Assembly (NCBI GenBank): GCA_017893485.1
Contig: CM030366.1
Coordinates: 187,285,947-187,349,946 of the forward strand
Length of the DNA stretch: 64,000 nucleotides
Source of the DNA: Hemerocallis citrina
Lineage: Eukaryota > Streptophyta > Magnoliopsida > Asparagales > Asphodelaceae
Direction: 5' to 3'
This document shows, one piece after another, positions 46,398-58,432 of this stretch (the stretch's first letter is position 1; every line of letters starts with the position of its first letter). The notes under the pieces were generated by a model that saw only the letters and a program-made list of their open reading frames with translations, was not told where the DNA came from and ran no database searches. A program made the translations under genes and the position numbers.

Positions 46398-47304
46398 TTA
46401 AAAACAAACGACGGAGGGTATAAAAATGACGAAAAATAACTTTAGGAGGTTTCTTAATTTAAATAGGAAAAGTTAGGGGTTCTTAATTTCCCCACTTATT
46501 TGTAAGGAATTCCTTCTTTATTTATAACAATACCCAAAAAAACTCCAAGAGATCGTGTGATTTAATATGAGGTTTAGTTGGATGGTTGTAACTTTAAGTG
46601 CCAAACAAGTACATGTCCACACAGTCCACATAATAAATAGGTAGCAGTAGCACCACCAAAATAAGTCACATGTGATTTGTCATTTATAAAGAAGTCGTTC
46701 TGTATTCGAAAATGAGGGGTGGGGGGGTCCTCCTGAGCAAGTTGGATGCTCTTTCTGGTTGAAAGGGATATCATATCCAAACAATCAATAGTCTTACTAT
46801 TTATTTTAGGGCTGCTAAAATAAATAGTATATCGGGACTGACCACCAGTATTCATATTAGATGTGATGACAGCATAGGTAAACAATGTTCGGGGACATCG
46901 ATTAAATAATCAAAGTTATCTTAACTTTTTGAGGAACAATATATGCTAATTTTGATAGTCATATCCTTACATCTGTTTTATATAATTCTTCATTATTAAG
47001 AAAAATTAGATAAGGGTAGAGCTTAGATAACAATATTTTTTCTCATTTTCGAGTAAGATAATTATAGTAAGTAGTTACAGTTATCATAACTCTAAATTGA
47101 GTCACTAACATGTTAATAAATAACTACATAAAATAAGTCCATCAACGATGTAAGACCTAAATCCAACTACAAAGCCCATGAACATAGGGCCTCTGAAATA
47201 GGCCATGGGAACCTGACCAGACGTACCCTTCGCGGCTCATCCATACTGATAATGTGGCAGCAATGACAACTCTCTTTCCCCTCTCTTCCCTAAATACCCC
47301 CTCA
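46398..47304. other. Intergenic DNA, nothing recognised
   Basis: Moderately AT-rich with a G8 run near 46719. No element termini or conserved frames. Confidence 0.45.
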
Positions 47305-48614
47305 GAGCATCTGTAGTCATTGGCTATTTTGCCAAAAATTTCAAAATTTGGCACAAAAAAAAGTGGTGTAGTCGTTGGCCAAATACTCAAATTTTGAGTT
47401 TTGGATGAACAGTAGTCTGCTATATTTGGCAGACAAAATGGCAATTGTCAAAATATAGCAAACGAAAGATGATCTTTCGTCAAAATTCTTGGGCGGAAGA
47501 TGATCTATCGTCACTTCGTTTTTTTTAAAATATCTGTCGGACGGGAAATCATTTCCCGTTCGAACATTTTTTTTTTAAAAAAATTGATTGAACGGGTAAT
47601 GATTTCACGTCTGACCAAATTTTAATTTTTTTTTTGGATCAGACGGGAATTCATTTCTTATTCTTCCTTTTAAAAAAAACAAAAATCATTTATGACAGGA
47701 GATTATCTCCCGTCCTTGCCATTTCTTTTCCATTTGCAGCCCAAAAATGGTAGGATTAGACCTATAGAGATTGTATGGGTATATATTAGGTTATAATTAA
47801 GATTTAAATAAGGTTTAAGATTTATTAAGGATTTGATTAAGATTAAAATAGTATTTAATTAAGATTTGATTAGGAGATAATTTTTTAAAAAAAATCTTGG
47901 ACGGGAAATGATTTCCCGTCCGTTGTTTTTTAAATTTTAAAATGAGAAATGCTCCATTAAGAACGGGTTTGTTTTCATAGACCCATGAAAACAGCGATTC
48001 TGGCCGTTGGAACGCTCTTGATCGTGATCAACGGATCAGATCGAGCCCGCCCATCACCTATCTCACTTAAGTGGCGGAGGGGTAATTTGGGAATTTCGTC
48101 CCAAATAACTCTTCGCCTCATTCGCTCTAAAAAATTGAATGAATCTAGGTCGCCATTATAAAAAATTGACTGAGCTAGGCCTTTTATAACCTAGGCCGTC
48201 GCTATAAAATTTCGTTGTTTCAAACAAACTAGGCTATAAAATTTTATAGCCTATAAAAGGTCGTTGCTCCAAACAACGGCCTAGGTTCATTCAATTTTTT
48301 ATAACTTAGGCCGTTGTTTCAAACAACGGCCTAGGTTTATACAACCAAAGCGGGTATGTTTTCACGAGTCTGTGAAAATAGACCCATTTTCAAGGGTCTG
48401 TGAAAACAGACCCGTTTTCAATGGAGCATTTCTCTTTTAAAAAATTGCAAAATACCCAAAAAAAATTTATTAAGACGAAAAAACATCTTTCGTCCGAATT
48501 TTTTTATTAAAAAAAGCCAAATTTTGGTTACAAACGACTACAGCCCAAACCAAAATTTTCTATATTCAAATGCCAAATACCCAAATTTAAGCACGGAATA
48601 ACTACTCACTACTC
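47305..48614. mobile_element. Hairpin-rich MITE (Harbinger-like termini), interrupted by another MITE
   Basis: The left end GAGCATCTGTAGTCATT loosely matches the inverted right end GAGTAGTGAGTAGTTATT. Inner parts share tttggcatttg/aaatttgg words in inverted orientation. The body contains a row of short perfect or near-perfect palindromes separated by T/A runs. No clear 3-bp TSD, so the outer limits are tentative. Confidence 0.5.
47944..48434. mobile_element. MITE with ~38-bp TIR and 8-9-bp TSD
   Basis: gagaaatgctccatt…aacgggt at left is mirrored by acccgtttt…aatggagcatttctc at right. Flanks ttttaaaat (47935-47943) and ttttaaaaa (48435-48443) match 8/9. Internal hairpin ccgttgtttcaaacaacgg at 48312-48330 is perfect, and cctagg-containing arms recur. 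hAT or Mutator-like origin cannot be separated by the TSD alone. Confidence 0.82.
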
Positions 48615-48731
48615 TGTATTCAGGATTCCAACTTTTCTCCCACATGAGCTCATGCTTATTATGTCAGCATGCCCAATCCCATAGCATGACCATCCATTCA
48701 TAACGTACCCATCTAAATAACACCTAGGTAG

Positions 48732-49496
48732 TGTTAGGAATTGTGGCCTCAAATACACGTAGGCACGGGGTGCTTGAAGTTGAGGAAGAAGAGGAGGAGA
48801 CAAAGAAGTAAGAGAAGACAAGCAGCGAAGTAGAAGAAGTAGTCTGGAGGTTTGCGGTCGACTGACTTGGGGGTGCAGTCGACCGACCCTAGACTGAGAG
48901 TTCTTCGAGTGTATAAGTCCAACAGAGGAGAGGACGGCCGACCGACCTAGGGGGTACAGTCGACCGGTCAGCTCTCTGGGTTGGTTCTACACGTTGTAGT
49001 CGACCGTCACTAGGGATGCGGTCGACCGACAATGTCAGCCGATTGTTTTTGGGCTTACGAGTTTAAAAACCCAATTGCTATATTTGTATTTATCTTTTAG
49101 GGTTTGCTTGGGGGCTATATAGATAGCCGTAAACTCTAGGGCTATATATATAGCCGTAAACTCTAGGGTTTAGTTATCTTTTTGGATCTAATCTAATCTA
49201 AATAAATCGAACTTGTGTATCAAAAAGTGAGCCGTTATCATTGTTCAACTTCAAGAGAGATTGTACCGAGTGTTTCAAATGTGAGAGAGAGAGATTGAGA
49301 GTTGTAATCTCTTTTGTAATCTTTGTATTTCTTTGGGAATAAGAAGTATTGCTTATCTCTGCATATTGATTGTGTTCTTGTGAGATCCATATATTATGGT
49401 GGCTTGTTCTTGGTTCATCTAAGTCTTGGGAGTTTCTATTGCTTGTGGTGCACTTCCGCTATTAGCACTATGAGTTGGGAGTAGATATCTCTAACA
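48732..49496 (+). mobile_element. Solo LTR (765 bp), 5-bp TSD, copia-like
   Basis: Begins TGTTAGGAATTGTGG and ends GATATCTCTAACA (terminal TGTTAG/CTAACA). Perfect TSD ggtag at 48727-48731 and 49497-49501. A TATA-type word lies in two tandem copies of a ~29-bp unit (about 49113-49169; ggctatata…agccgtaaactctag), followed by an aataag-type signal near 49340, which favours plus orientation. Five GTCGAC palindromes occur in 48857-49030. No internal domain, so it arose by LTR-LTR recombination. Confidence 0.88.
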
Positions 49497-49505
49497 GGTA
49501 GGATT

Positions 49506-49969
49506 AGCATTGGTATAAATACCCAAAATCTGGACCCGATCTGGACCTAACCCAGACCCGGCATTGGACCGGAACCGACCAGGCCTATCTGGGTCCGGGT
49601 CCGGGTCCTAAAATGGGACCCGTTGTACTTTTGAGTCTGGGTCCTGGTCTGCTCAAAAGAGACCCGACTCGGCCCCGTTGAAAAAAACCCAAAAAATCAA
49701 CATAAAAATAAATATTCTATCTTCATCCATCCCCTCCTTCCTTCTCAATTCTAAATTTTCATCTTCCAAACTCCAACCTCATGCCTTTTTCTTCTCTCCT
49801 CTATTCTAAATCCTCAACTCGCCGCCTTCGCTCGCCGCTCACACTCTCGCTCCTACCCCAACGGGTAGGAATATTTTAATAGGACCCGACCCGAAATCGG
49901 ACCCTGATCCTCACAGGTCCGGGTCCGGATAGTGAAGGATCCAACTTGATCCGACCCGATACCAATGCT
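49506..49969. mobile_element. TIR element with hAT-like subterminal motifs
   Basis: Short TIR agcattggtat / ataccaatgct with 'gacccg' and 'cgggtc' arrays inside both ends, as in hAT MITEs. No matching TSD was found, so class is uncertain. Confidence 0.55.
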
Positions 49970-50087
49970 TGTTCGGATCACATCACATATCAAAATTAAG
50001 ATAAGTAAAGCTTTTTAGAGTTATGAAAGATAGCTCGAGCTATCCTAACTAAACATTGTTATCAAATATAGCCTTCAATACCCACCA

Positions 50088-50210
50088 TGTTCGGGGTGGA
50101 GTTTATGTACTTTTTGTTTTGATTGTAGAACTTTGTAGTGGGCTCAGTACTCTGAGTTTGTTTTATTAATCCCTTATTAATGAAACAGGATGGCCAGATT
50201 CCACATTTTC

Positions 50211-50215
<5 letters not shown>
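50088..50215 (+). mobile_element. Probable LINE 3'-tail fragment
   Basis: tttgttttattaatcccttattaatgaaac matches, with small changes, the LINE tail at 63782-63885 and resembles the ends at 41400-41450. It runs into a (TA)n tract where the A-tail would be. No TSD found. Confidence 0.5.

Positions 50216-50265
<50 letters not shown>
50214..50265. repeat. (AT)n microsatellite, left part
   Basis: About 52 bp of AT repeats that stop abruptly at the MITE. Confidence 0.95.
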
Positions 50266-50268
<3 letters not shown>

Positions 50269-50435
50269 GAAAAGGGGTATGAGCAACTTGCTCATTTAGT
50301 AAATAAGCAATTGATGATGTGGCATGCATGTGATTGGAAAGTCTTTAAAAGGGTTAGTTGTCCAATGTATCACATGCATGCCACATAATCACTTGCTCAT
50401 TTACTAAATGAGCAAGTTGCTCATATCCCTTTTAC

Positions 50436-50437
<2 letters not shown>
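50266..50437. mobile_element. 172-bp MITE inserted in a TA microsatellite
   Basis: The ends gggg-aaaaggggtatgagc and gctcatatcccttttaccc continue as ~60-bp TIRs (aacttgctcatttagtaaat… / …atttactaaatgagcaagtt), further inward tggcatgcatgtgat / atcacatgcatgcca. (TA)n lies on both sides, which suggests a TA target. Confidence 0.85.

Positions 50438-50512
<75 letters not shown>
50438..50512. repeat. (AT)n microsatellite, right part
   Basis: About 75 bp of AT repeats directly after the MITE. Confidence 0.95.
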
Positions 50513-50515
<3 letters not shown>

Positions 50516-50630
50516 TTTTTGGGAGCTATATCTTAAGAATATCTTGAGTAAAAGGGTATACGTAAATAATTAAAGGATACCATTTTTTTTTTACTTTGGG
50601 GGAGGGGAGGGGAGGGGAGGGGGGTGGGGG

Positions 50631-53600
50631 TAGGGTTGGCATTCGGGTCGACCGGACCGGGTCGGGTCGGACCCGCCCGAGTTGGAGGTTGACTTGGGCA
50701 GGGTTCGGGTCGGGTTGGAGGCTTAAACGGGCCGGGCTGGGTTGAAGAGCTGAATTCACGACCCACCCAACCCGTGAACCCTTTCGGGTCCAACCCGGGT
50801 CGGTTCGGGTCGGATCGCGGGTTGACCTGTTTAGATAGGTTTTTTTTTAACTTAAAAAAATAATTAATAATAAACATTAAAAATCGTAATAATAATAATA
50901 AGATTGAAAGAGTGAAATTGCCAAAAAAATTGATATATTATTCATATGATTTCAAGTTATATAAGTTTCACAGTTTCTAATAAGAAATAAAGATTTCACA
51001 AATTTGTTTTATACACTAACATATTTCTTAATTCTTATATACAATTTCAATTTACTTCAATTTTCCTAATTTGAAATAACAAGCAAAGATTTAATACAAT
51101 TTTTTATATATTTACAATTGTCTTCAATTTGATGGCCTTCAATTTGTTGTTGCTGACTTCTTGTTGTTGGTCTTGAATTCTCATTATGGTTGCTATTATT
51201 GTTGTTGTTGTTGTTCTTCTGGCGAGTTGCTCTCACTTGTGGACGTAGATAATGCTTTTCCTTGTGTCCTATCTTCAGCCTTCAGCCAGTCTTCAGTGCA
51301 AACGAGCATCTCTAACGAATCGGGCTTCAAGCGATTCCTGTAATCAGTTAGAACCTTGCCACTTGTAGAAAATGTACTTTCAGAAGCAACTGTAGAGACA
51401 GGAGGAGTTAGTAGATCTTTAGCCATATATTTAAGAATCTATATGTGTGTTCATGGTCTTTCCACCATTGTAAAATATCTAGTGAAGAAGTAGAAGACTC
51501 ACAATCTTGTTGGTTATACCAATTTAATTCATTAGGTTGATTAGTCTTAGGTATTTTGGATTGAATTTGTGCAAGTAAATTAAATATTCTATCATCAAAT
51601 TTACTCTTACCCTTACCTTTAGAAGTAGCAAGAAGAAGAACTAACTATAGAAGTTGTACTACTAGAAGGAAAACATCTATCATAATAATCATACAAGTTA
51701 TTTAATGTAGATTCAAATTTAACTAAAAAAGAAGCGCAATCAATTTCAGTTTCTTCATCCCCAAGTAAACTAAAAAATATTTCAATCAAACTCTTCGTAC
51801 CTTCTAATTTGATACGAGGATCCATAACGGTAGCAACACAATACAACATAGGAGGAGGATTAAAATACTTCAAAAATTTTGTGTATGCAGGTTTTACAAT
51901 ATCACCAACAAAAGCATCATTTAACATTTCGTTAAAAGTTTGCATCATAGTAACTATTGAAATAAAAATGCTACTAGAAGTAGATTCATATGATTTTGAA
52001 AATTTGAAAGTTGCGGTTTTAAAAGGTTCTAAAAATTTCAACAAAGATTCTGCATAATACCAATCGGGGGGAGTCATTTGAAAATTAGGCATATTTTTTG
52101 CGATACAACAATCATTTATACATGCTTTATATTCGGTAACAACCTGTAGTAAATCAAAAGTAGAGTTCCATCGGTGTTTAACATCCTTTGGAAATTTTCT
52201 AAAAGGTACATTTGAAATCCTACACCAATTTTTCCATTCTTGAAATACGATGCCACTTAATGCAATAAAATGTACATAATTTCTAATTTTAAGTATATAT
52301 GGATCGACTATTTTTAATGCATCTTGGACACATAAATTTAAAATATGACATGCACATCTAACATGAAAAATATTGTCAGATGGAGGGTTTAATTCTCTTT
52401 TTAAAATACTAATTGATGCATTGTTGTTAGATGCATTATCAAAACTAATACACATAATTTTATCGCGAATATGAAAAAAATCACAAATTTCTAAAATACG
52501 GTTTGCTATTTCAATGCCACTATAGGGATAGGGCAACGCGACAAGTGATATGATTCTTTTTGAAGAATCCAATCATTGTCAATCCAATGACAGGTTATTC
52601 CCATCATTGAAATATTGTTGCAACCCGTCCAACAATCTGAAGTTAAACTAACTCTACAAGTTAAACTCCATAAAATTGCAATCAAAGCGTCCCTCATTTC
52701 ATTGTACATTTTAAAACAATTCGATTTGCAAGTATTTCTCGGGATTCTTCTAAAATGAGGGTTTAAGGCCATTTGATTAAAAATTTTCAAGTCCCTACTC
52801 TCGGGATAGGAAAATGGTAACTCTTCCTTTATTACTAATCGGGCCATTTATCGACGAACAAAATCGGGATCATAAAGGTGGCTATCAACTAGACCAGTCC
52901 TATGGTGGATTTTTTGTTGGCCGAATAGGTCAACAAGAAGGTCTTTATGGACATTTAGGGTGTGTCGCTTAATTGTACCTGTGCCCTCACCTCTCTTCCA
53001 TTTGTATTGCTTAGAACATGTTTTACAAACTTTCAAATCTATACCCGGAGTTTCTTCGTCCGGGATATAATCGTAAAATTTATACCAATCACTACTTTTT
53101 CCTCTAGTTTTTCTAACACTAGGGGATTGTGTTGTTTTGGTTGGTTGTTGTTCTTGTTCTTCTTCTAATTGTATGTCTCCTACAAATTCATCGTGTATAC
53201 CCCATTGTTGGGTAGGAGGATCATGGTACTCTTCGACGGGTTCATTATGTGGGACAATTGGTGGCCTACGGGAAGTGCCGGTAGAATCTTGCCCACTTTG
53301 GCTACGACCGCTACCGCGTGATCTAGATATATTTATATGTAGTAGTGTATATAAAAAAAACTACACAATGTCGAGGCGATATGCTTAAAAAAAATCTAGA
53401 AAACAAGAGGGTTGTGAGAGAGAAGATCAAAAAACCAACAAACAAACAAGATACCAAAAATTATAACATAAAAATAAATTAAAATTGAAGAAGATAGATA
53501 TGAAATTTTGATACCGTTCACCGTGGATACGCGTATATAAAAGAACCCGTGAAAATAAGAATTGAAGTAGAAGTAGAAATCCGGAATTGAAGACTCGAGG

Positions 53601-54170
53601 AGAGCTTGGAGGAGAGTAGAAGACTTGATCACTTGGAGTTGGAGGAGAGTTGAAAACTTGAAGACTTTGTTAAATTTTGACTTCGATACGATCGGAATTT
53701 GATCGTGTATATGACTTGCTAGCTTCTTTGTTCAATTGTTCACAAATTCAAATAAATTGATTAATAATAGTAGAGAGAGTAAGAGAGAAATGTGTGATTT
53801 TTTTGTTTGATTTTAGGGGGTATTTATAGGGTAAAAATAAACAAAAAAAAAACACACAAAAAATACAAAAAACACAAAAAACACCTAAAAATGGCTAAAA
53901 GAGCCGTTCAACGGCTCTGGTGAACAGTAACCGACCGTTGGACCCGCGGGTCAAACGGTTCGCAACCCTCGGGTTGGCGGGCGGGTTGGGTCCATTTTTT
54001 AGGGTTACTGGGACCGGGTTGAGCGGGTTGGATTCGTTAATTTAGCGATCCGGGTCGACCCGTTAACGTTAATGGATTCGACCCGAACCCGAACCGTGGC
54101 TTCGCGGGCCGGATTAAATGAGCGAGTCGCGGACGGTTCGCGGGTCGACCCGATCCATTTGCCATCCCTA
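50631..54170 (-). mobile_element. Full-length hAT transposon (RICESLEEPER-type), 3540 bp
   Basis: Termini tagggttggca and tgccatcccta form an 11-bp TIR with one mismatch, flanked by a perfect 8-bp TSD ggtggggg at 50623-50630 and 54171-54178. Subterminal regions are dense in 'cgggtcg' and 'gacccg'. A minus-strand transposase gene fills the middle, but it is disabled (next entry). Two related copies lie to the right (55553-63160 and from 63187). Confidence 0.93.
51196..53330 (-). pseudogene. hAT transposase (BED finger, DDE/RNase H-like core, hATC domain), broken
   Basis: The homologous start codon (ATG in the 60694 copy) is ATA here at 53330-53328. The frame gives a Ser/Arg-rich leader, then a BED finger (CKTCSKQYKWKRGEG…H…H, about 53030-52950). 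An in-frame TAA follows at about 52850, just before MARLVIKEELPF. Next come SDCWTGCN, a frameshift at about 52510-52570, the FDNASNN motif with a catalytic-type Asp, HVRCACHILNLCVQD, RWNSTFDLL, a frameshift near 51640, LDILQWWKDHE, another near 51430, and hATC TPPVSTVASESTFSTSGKVL ending in poly-Gln. At least three frame changes plus one stop. Family assignment is certain. Confidence 0.92.
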
Positions 54171-55552
54171 GGTGGGGGGCACTGCGGGGTGTTAGGTAGG
54201 AGGTAGATGTTGATAATATTTTATTACTTTTGTTAGAACTGCAAGGAAAGAGCATCGTAGTATAAAGAAGTCATAGATTCATTATTCCAGTGTAGTATAC
54301 TCTAACGCGCTTCATCCAGAATCAGTGAAGAAGCAGTTAGTAGAGTAACAGGGGAGGATCTGAGCTAAAGCTGAACAAGAAACTGCTTTAGATCCCCAAA
54401 TTTATAGAGCCCCATATTTTTAAAATATTTACAATAATTAAAAGTGAAATGTGATATTTTCGGATATAATTACACTATATTAATAGTTGACTTATTAGCT
54501 TAGTTTGTTAGAGTTGTGCTCATAATGCGAAGGTCCTAGGTTTGAAACTTGCACGAGCCAATTAATTTTTCATTCATTTTATATTTTTAAAACTAAATAT
54601 TTTTCACATAGACATACATGCCATTTTACCATTTTATAAATTTAATATTAATTTTTTCACTTATCCCATGTATGCCACTCTATAATATTTTTTCAATGTT
54701 CTATAGTAAATTTCTAACCAAATTTTCAAGTGCATATGGTTATTCTACATTTTAAGCTTCCAACTAGTATTTTGATCGTGTTCTCTAATATATCATATAT
54801 ACCTCTTTGAGATTATATATTTTATTTTTTTTTGTTAGAGTTTGTCCGAGTTTTTTTTTGCCATGAGGCATTTCATATAAAAATCGTACGTTATCAATTA
54901 ATTTTTTTTGGAAGTATATATACAAATTTATTTTTATTTAAATAGTTTGTTCTCCAATACTCTGAGTTTGTTAGTATTTAAATAATTGTGAATTTTATTT
55001 TGTCAAATTGCAAAAGATCTCATTTAAAAACTTGTTTAGGGTCCCTTAAAATTCAGATACGCCTATGTAGTCTGTAGAGTAACGGAACAAGCTCACTCAT
55101 CTTTCCTCATCTAACAATCAATCCAGCATCTGACTCCAAATTTGTAGTATTCACTATTCTCCTCTTATCCAAGACTTATGCTGTTTTGAGCTGGAACCAA
55201 CCAGAGTTTAGTTTATCCTCAGCATAATGAAAAGTCCAGGAAAATCATAGACTGCATGTAGCTTTTACACTTAAAGAGTAAGCACCGTACAGAGCAAAAT
55301 AAATACATTTCCAAACTGAAACATCGAAGACTAAATTCGTATTAACTGTCAATAACGTAGCCAAGTACTTCAAGCCACATGTGCAAGTTGGCAACAAACC
55401 ACACTTAATGCTACTGCGACACAGTCAAAGCATACCAATAATTGACCCAGAAAATTTTCAAGATTCAATACTCTGGCCTGTAGAAAAAAGAGTCAAAGAT
55501 TCACATATGATTTTCCCCCAGTTTCTTCACTCTTAATAAAGCCAACCAAAAG
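54171..55552. other. Intergenic DNA with a possible tRNA-derived SINE
   Basis: At 54495-54552 the words tagcttagtttgttagag and ggtttgaaac resemble RNA polymerase III box A and box B, spaced as in tRNA-derived SINEs. They are followed by AT-rich sequence. There is no foldable tRNA and no TSD. Elsewhere nothing recognised. Confidence 0.35.
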
Positions 55553-55598
55553 CGAGGGGGTGGCAGACGGGTCAGCCAGCCCGCCCGGAACCGCCCGC

Positions 55599-56475
55599 TG
55601 TTGGAAAAAGTTTTTGCATATTTTTCAGGACTGAATTCTGGTGAGATCCGGCCACCGGTAGCGCCGGAAACTGATTGGATCATGTTCCTCTCGTCGAGTA
55701 CTATTCCGTAATGTACTCACTTGTCAAAAACGGTTTCCGTATGAATAAAAAATATAGGTCCAAAGTTGGGTACTCGAAATGTACTAACTTGGACATTTGG
55801 AATGAATAATCCAACATCGGAAGATGGAAAAGATTTTCTCTAGTATATAAGCTAAAGAAATAGACTAAAGAGTGTAGCTCTGGGGTTACCACTAACGTGT
55901 AGTGGGGAGAGGACCTAGCCAAAATAACACACACGCGCGCGTGTGCCCGGTCCCGGCCTTTTTTTTTGCCCCGCTCCAAATTTTCTCCCAGTTATTGTTG
56001 AGGCTTTTCAAATTCTGTAACTGCTGGTATCATTACTCTGTAACAGCAGAGTAATGACTCATCAGTTACGTTTTTGAACCATTATTCTGCTGTTACAGAG
56101 TAATTGACCCTTCAGTTACTCTCATTCTCCTATAAAACCAGCAACTTTTGTCTGCCAGTATACACAGTTTCAGAAACATACTGAATCTCCTTCTTGTTCT
56201 TCCTCTGAGTCACAGTCTGAGAATACAACGCAGCACCGATTCGCCGAGATCTCTGAAGTTAGGGTGTTGCTCTTCAGGGAAAGGTAATACAGTTGTATCC
56301 TGGAAGGCAATTCGTCAACCACCGTCACACTACGGGGCGAATTTTACTTTAAGGACATAGATATTAAATCTCGACTCTGTATTGTAATGTATGGCTTGTT
56401 CCTTCATTTCCTGTATTTGTAATTCTTCACAAATATTGTTAGCATTTTCTGTTTTATGAATTTCGAGTTCTAACA
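55599..56475 (+). mobile_element. Solo LTR (877 bp) of the copia family also at 56903-60425
   Basis: Begins TGTTGGAAAAAG, ends GAGTTCTAACA, with perfect TSD cccgc at 55594-55598 and 56476-56480. It is the plus-orientation, diverged relative of the two LTRs to the right: shared stretches include ttaccactaacgtgtagtgg, cattactctgtaacagcaga and gtcacactacggggcgaatt. No internal region. Confidence 0.9.
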
Positions 56476-56902
56476 CCCGCCGCTCAACTTGAAACCACCA
56501 TGACCCGGTTCATGCTTGGGCCAAACCCACCTAGAGTTGCAGGTCGAACCGAGTCCAAAAAAATGGTGGATTAAACCCGCTTGACCTGGCCCATTTAACC
56601 CGAAACCCGAACAAACCTGATTCGAATCCGAATAAATTCAAATGGTAGGCCTGCCGGGCCAACCATTTTTTTTTTGTTTGGTGGGGGGGGGGGGGGGGGG
56701 GGGGGGGGATTTCTCTATAAAACCCTACGTACCTCTTTCAGTCTTCTTCACTAATTCAGAAGACTCTCTATTTATCAACTCTCTCAACTCTCTACTACTA
56801 CTACTCTCAATCTAGTGAAGGAAGAAACAACAAAGAAGTGAAGAAGCTCAATTTTCCTACTACTATCAACTCTCTCTACTACTCTCAATCTAGTGAAGGA
56901 AG

Positions 56903-57832
56903 TGTTAGAACCTGAATATAGAATAATAGAAAATCCCAACAGAAATTGCGAAGAAATCAAATACAGGGAAGAAAACAGTAAGTAAAAGAAATACACAGAG
57001 TCGAGATTGATAATCTCTGTCCTTAAAGCAGAATTCGCCTCGTAGTGTGACGGTTACAGGCGAATTGCTTCCTAGGATACAACTGTACCTTCTCTGAAGA
57101 ACGCAGCACCCTTGCTTCAGAGACAACGAACTGTTGTCTGTGTTGTACTCTCAGTTGACACTGACACAGAGGAGAAGAAGAAGAAGAATAAAACACGAAA
57201 AAATTCTCTATCTGTATAGAAGACTCTGTCTGGATTTATAGAGAAAATTGGAGACTGATCAGATGCCATTACTCTGTAACAGCAGAGTAATGGAGACTCT
57301 TCAGATTCATAACTGGTGAGCCATTACTCTGCTGTTACAGAGTAATGGGTACCAGTTACTGAATCTGAAAAGTTTTTTTCAGTTCAGTAGGGGAAGAGTT
57401 TTTGTCTGGGCAAAAAAAAAAAAAAATTAAGCCAGACCAAGCCAAACTGAACCGAACCGAGTCGAAGCCGAGGCCGGAGCCGGGCCGGGCGCGCGTGCGC
57501 GCGTGTGTTTGTCATTTTGGCTAAGTCCTCTCTCCACTATACGTTAGTGGTAACCCCCGGGCCACGCCCTTTAGTCCAGTTTTCTAGTATATATACTAGA
57601 AAAAATCCTTTCCAATTTCCGATATGGGACTATCCATTTGCCAAGTTAGTACCTTTCAAGTACCTAACTTTGGATCAACATTTCTCATTCATACGGAATT
57701 CGTTTTTGGCAAGTGAGTATACTACGGAATAGTACTCGTCGAGAGGATCGCAATCCACTCATTTTCCGGCACTGCCGATGGCCGGAGCCTGCCGGAATCC
57801 GGCCCGAAAAACTGCAAAAATTAATTCCAACA
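56903..57832 (-). repeat. Copia 3' LTR (930 bp)
   Basis: Follows the PPT on the minus strand. Contains the 28-nt inverted pair at 57266-57293 and 57321-57348 and a GC-rich alternating purine/pyrimidine tract at about 57486-57507. Confidence 0.92.
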
Positions 57833-58432
57833 ATCCCCACATGAATGAAAATTACCAGACCATGTAATCCAGACACGACAGAAAAACAAAAAAACATGAC
57901 AGAAAGACTCTGAGAGTACAATCGGAAAATCACTGCATCAGGAATGGTAGTAACTTTTCAACTTTGAACCACCCTTAGTAATTAGCTATCGGATTCACTT
58001 GACCAGGTAGTGATCATGATGTCTTGAACTACCCGGGCTTTGATGTGAACCTAGACAATAACTATCACACAGTTTCATCTCCTCACAGAACTAAGTTCTC
58101 TTGTTGTGTTCATTTTGGCCTTGAACATTCCTGGTTAATCGTGAGTGAACTTGGAGAATGTAGCCTCTCTTCATTCTCCTAGAAACGGTCCCATTTCACA
58201 CTCACAAGGTGATTGCCCATAAAGAGTATCCTGCTATACCCTACTTTTATTTCAAAGCTATTGGAATCATTAAAAGCCAAGCTTATCCTAACTCTTTGCA
58301 GGCAGCACTGTTTTATCATCCTAAGAGTGGGTATGAGATTTTAATCTCTCAGTGCTTCTGTCGATTCAACAAGATTTAGTTGTCCCTTTGAACCTAGATC
58401 TTGGGATCTCCAATTCCTAGGTAGGGTTTCCA

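Noticed and set aside
54490..54560. Functional tRNA-Met gene
   Set aside because: Box A and box B are degenerate and acceptor stems do not pair; at most a SINE relic.
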